Shown here piece after piece: positions 62,885-64,000 of a DNA stretch of 64,000 bases. Positions within the stretch are counted from its first letter, which is position 1; the number at the start of each line of letters is the position of its first letter. Origin of the DNA: Rhinopithecus roxellana (lineage: Eukaryota; Chordata; Mammalia; Primates; Cercopithecidae); the NCBI RefSeq assembly GCF_007565055.1, contig NC_044554.1, forward strand, positions 49,511,176-49,575,175, in the 5' to 3' direction. The translations under genes were made by a program, and so were the position numbers. The notes below the pieces were generated by a model. It did no database searches. It worked only from the letters and a program-made list of their open reading frames with translations, and was not told where the DNA came from.

Positions 62885-64000
62885 CCCAGCTGAATTGAGA
62901 ATATTACCTGCCTGTACAGATGCTGCCAGAAGACCACATAGACTACATTTCAAATTAGACACTGGAAAAACTGTTTCAGTCATGTTTATATTTTAATTTA
63001 GCTACGTATCCTACCTAGCTAAAAAATAAGAGTATGGTTATTGTGTTCAATGACAGTGAAAATGCTGGGAAGTGGTGATAACCAGGGAATATCATAGATT
63101 TGTAGCAGTGAATGGTTTTATGCTTATAAGTATTATTATAATACTTTATATTATTATTATATTAATAGCATATATTATATTATAGGCCGGCTGCAAATTG
63201 TTGGGCTTGAAATATAGTCTAGGAAGTATACGTTTCTTTTCCTGATACATGTATGATGTAACATTATCAAGGATATAATCTAGTGAGAAATTAATAAAAG
63301 TGGCATACAGTTGAGTCCTCTATATCATCTAAGTAGATTTCTCCCAATAAGCTTGAATTTGTGAAGTGGAATCCAGACACATACTTAGGAATCTGGGGAG
63401 CTGGGATGAGGTTTAGGGGAAATGTTGAAAAATATACAGTATTTTGTTTCTACAGAACTTTTCAAAATCTTGATCTTTTAAAGGTACATATGATGCCAAT
63501 ATTGCCATATAGCTCAGTCTAGAGAAATCTCAGAAAAATACAGTTATAATCATTGGACTACCATCCAATTCTGAGATCCACCAACATTTGTACTTGGTTA
63601 CTGTAGGTGGGTTTGTGTATTCAACAACTAATTATAGGAGGTTGGGATTTATAAAGTAGAGAAGATGAACTCTATAATGAAAGTCTAAAAATCAAATCCC
63701 TAACAAGACACTGATAATTTCTTTTATGATAAAAAAGGAAAATCTTTTGAAGAAAGACATTTTAAAGGGATTAAATTAATAAAGTGGATGTGCAAAATAT
63801 GAATGCTATAGACCCAACTAAACCATCTAAAGTGGAATGGGGAAGATCATTTGCAAATGCAGTTTCTAGAAACCCTGGGAATATGTTATAGAGTTGAAAT
63901 CCGGTGTTTCAAATATCTGCCGTCTCTAGTCATAACATCACTGGAAAGTACATTAAATAAACAGCAAAAAATAGAAGAACATTTCAAAATATTTTGAATT

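Larger units (their letters stand above)
59313..64000 (-). other. CLCN1: CLCN1 intron 12 (partial, runs off the window)
   Basis: 4.7 kb to the right edge without a candidate exon 12. It contains three full or partial Alus, a truncated Alu and a long TTCC tract. 60765-61875 and 62890-64000 are AT-rich with no feature I can name. Confidence 0.85.

Noticed and set aside
59313..64000. Search for CLCN1 exon 12 on the - strand
   Set aside because: No acceptor-bounded segment encoding the helix that should end in VMK with a donor was found; exon 12 is presumed to lie beyond the window.

Overview
The window is primate nuclear DNA, most likely from an Old World monkey (Cercopithecidae). It contains multi-exon genes with GT-AG introns, about thirty Alu elements, L2/MIR/Tigger/hAT fossils, one solitary LTR and CpG-island promoters. 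At least three Alus (19369-19675, 28700-29001, 30427-30750) look like the young AluY subtypes of macaques and baboons: 'ggctcaagcc' near the head and 'gatccggccactgc' or a close variant near the 3' end. The species call is an inference from these motifs and was not tested by alignment.

Four protein-coding genes are recognisable. Their order matches human 7q34-q35 read in reverse. (1) EPHA1, + strand, 3' part only (141 to about 4440): the kinase domain from the glycine-rich loop onward plus the SAM domain. (2) ZYX, - strand, complete coding sequence (14041 down to 4940): proline-rich Ena/VASP-binding region and three LIM domains, 570 aa in nine coding exons. (3) FAM131B, + strand, complete coding sequence (35838-41909): 360 aa in seven coding exons, with a probable acylation signal at the N terminus, a CpG-island promoter and a long 3' UTR. 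(4) CLCN1, - strand, 3' half (59312 down to 46309): exons 13-23, encoding residues 468-988 of the skeletal-muscle chloride channel. The window ends inside intron 12.

EPHA1 and ZYX converge tail to tail with only about 100 bp between their poly(A) signals. FAM131B and CLCN1 also converge, with about 1.3 kb between them. ZYX and FAM131B diverge from two CpG islands separated by about 21 kb that is mostly repeats. Apart from synteny the four genes have no common pathway: a receptor tyrosine kinase, a focal-adhesion protein, a poorly characterised brain-expressed protein and a muscle ion channel.

The accessory content is repeat biology. There is a CA-rich satellite-like block in ZYX intron 5 with an Alu bounded by a perfect 15-bp target duplication. 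There is an Alu nested within an Alu, and L2 and MIR elements split by Alus. A fossil Tigger transposon carries a 17-bp hairpin-forming minisatellite. CLCN1 introns hold very long pure purine or pyrimidine GGAA/TTCC arrays. I found no bacterial-type system, CRISPR array or clearly novel gene. The most open items are an unassigned ORF-bearing segment in CLCN1 intron 20 (about 50218-51145), a 37-codon upstream ORF plus GGC repeat in the FAM131B leader, and a stem-loop/51-bp duplication in ZYX intron 5.
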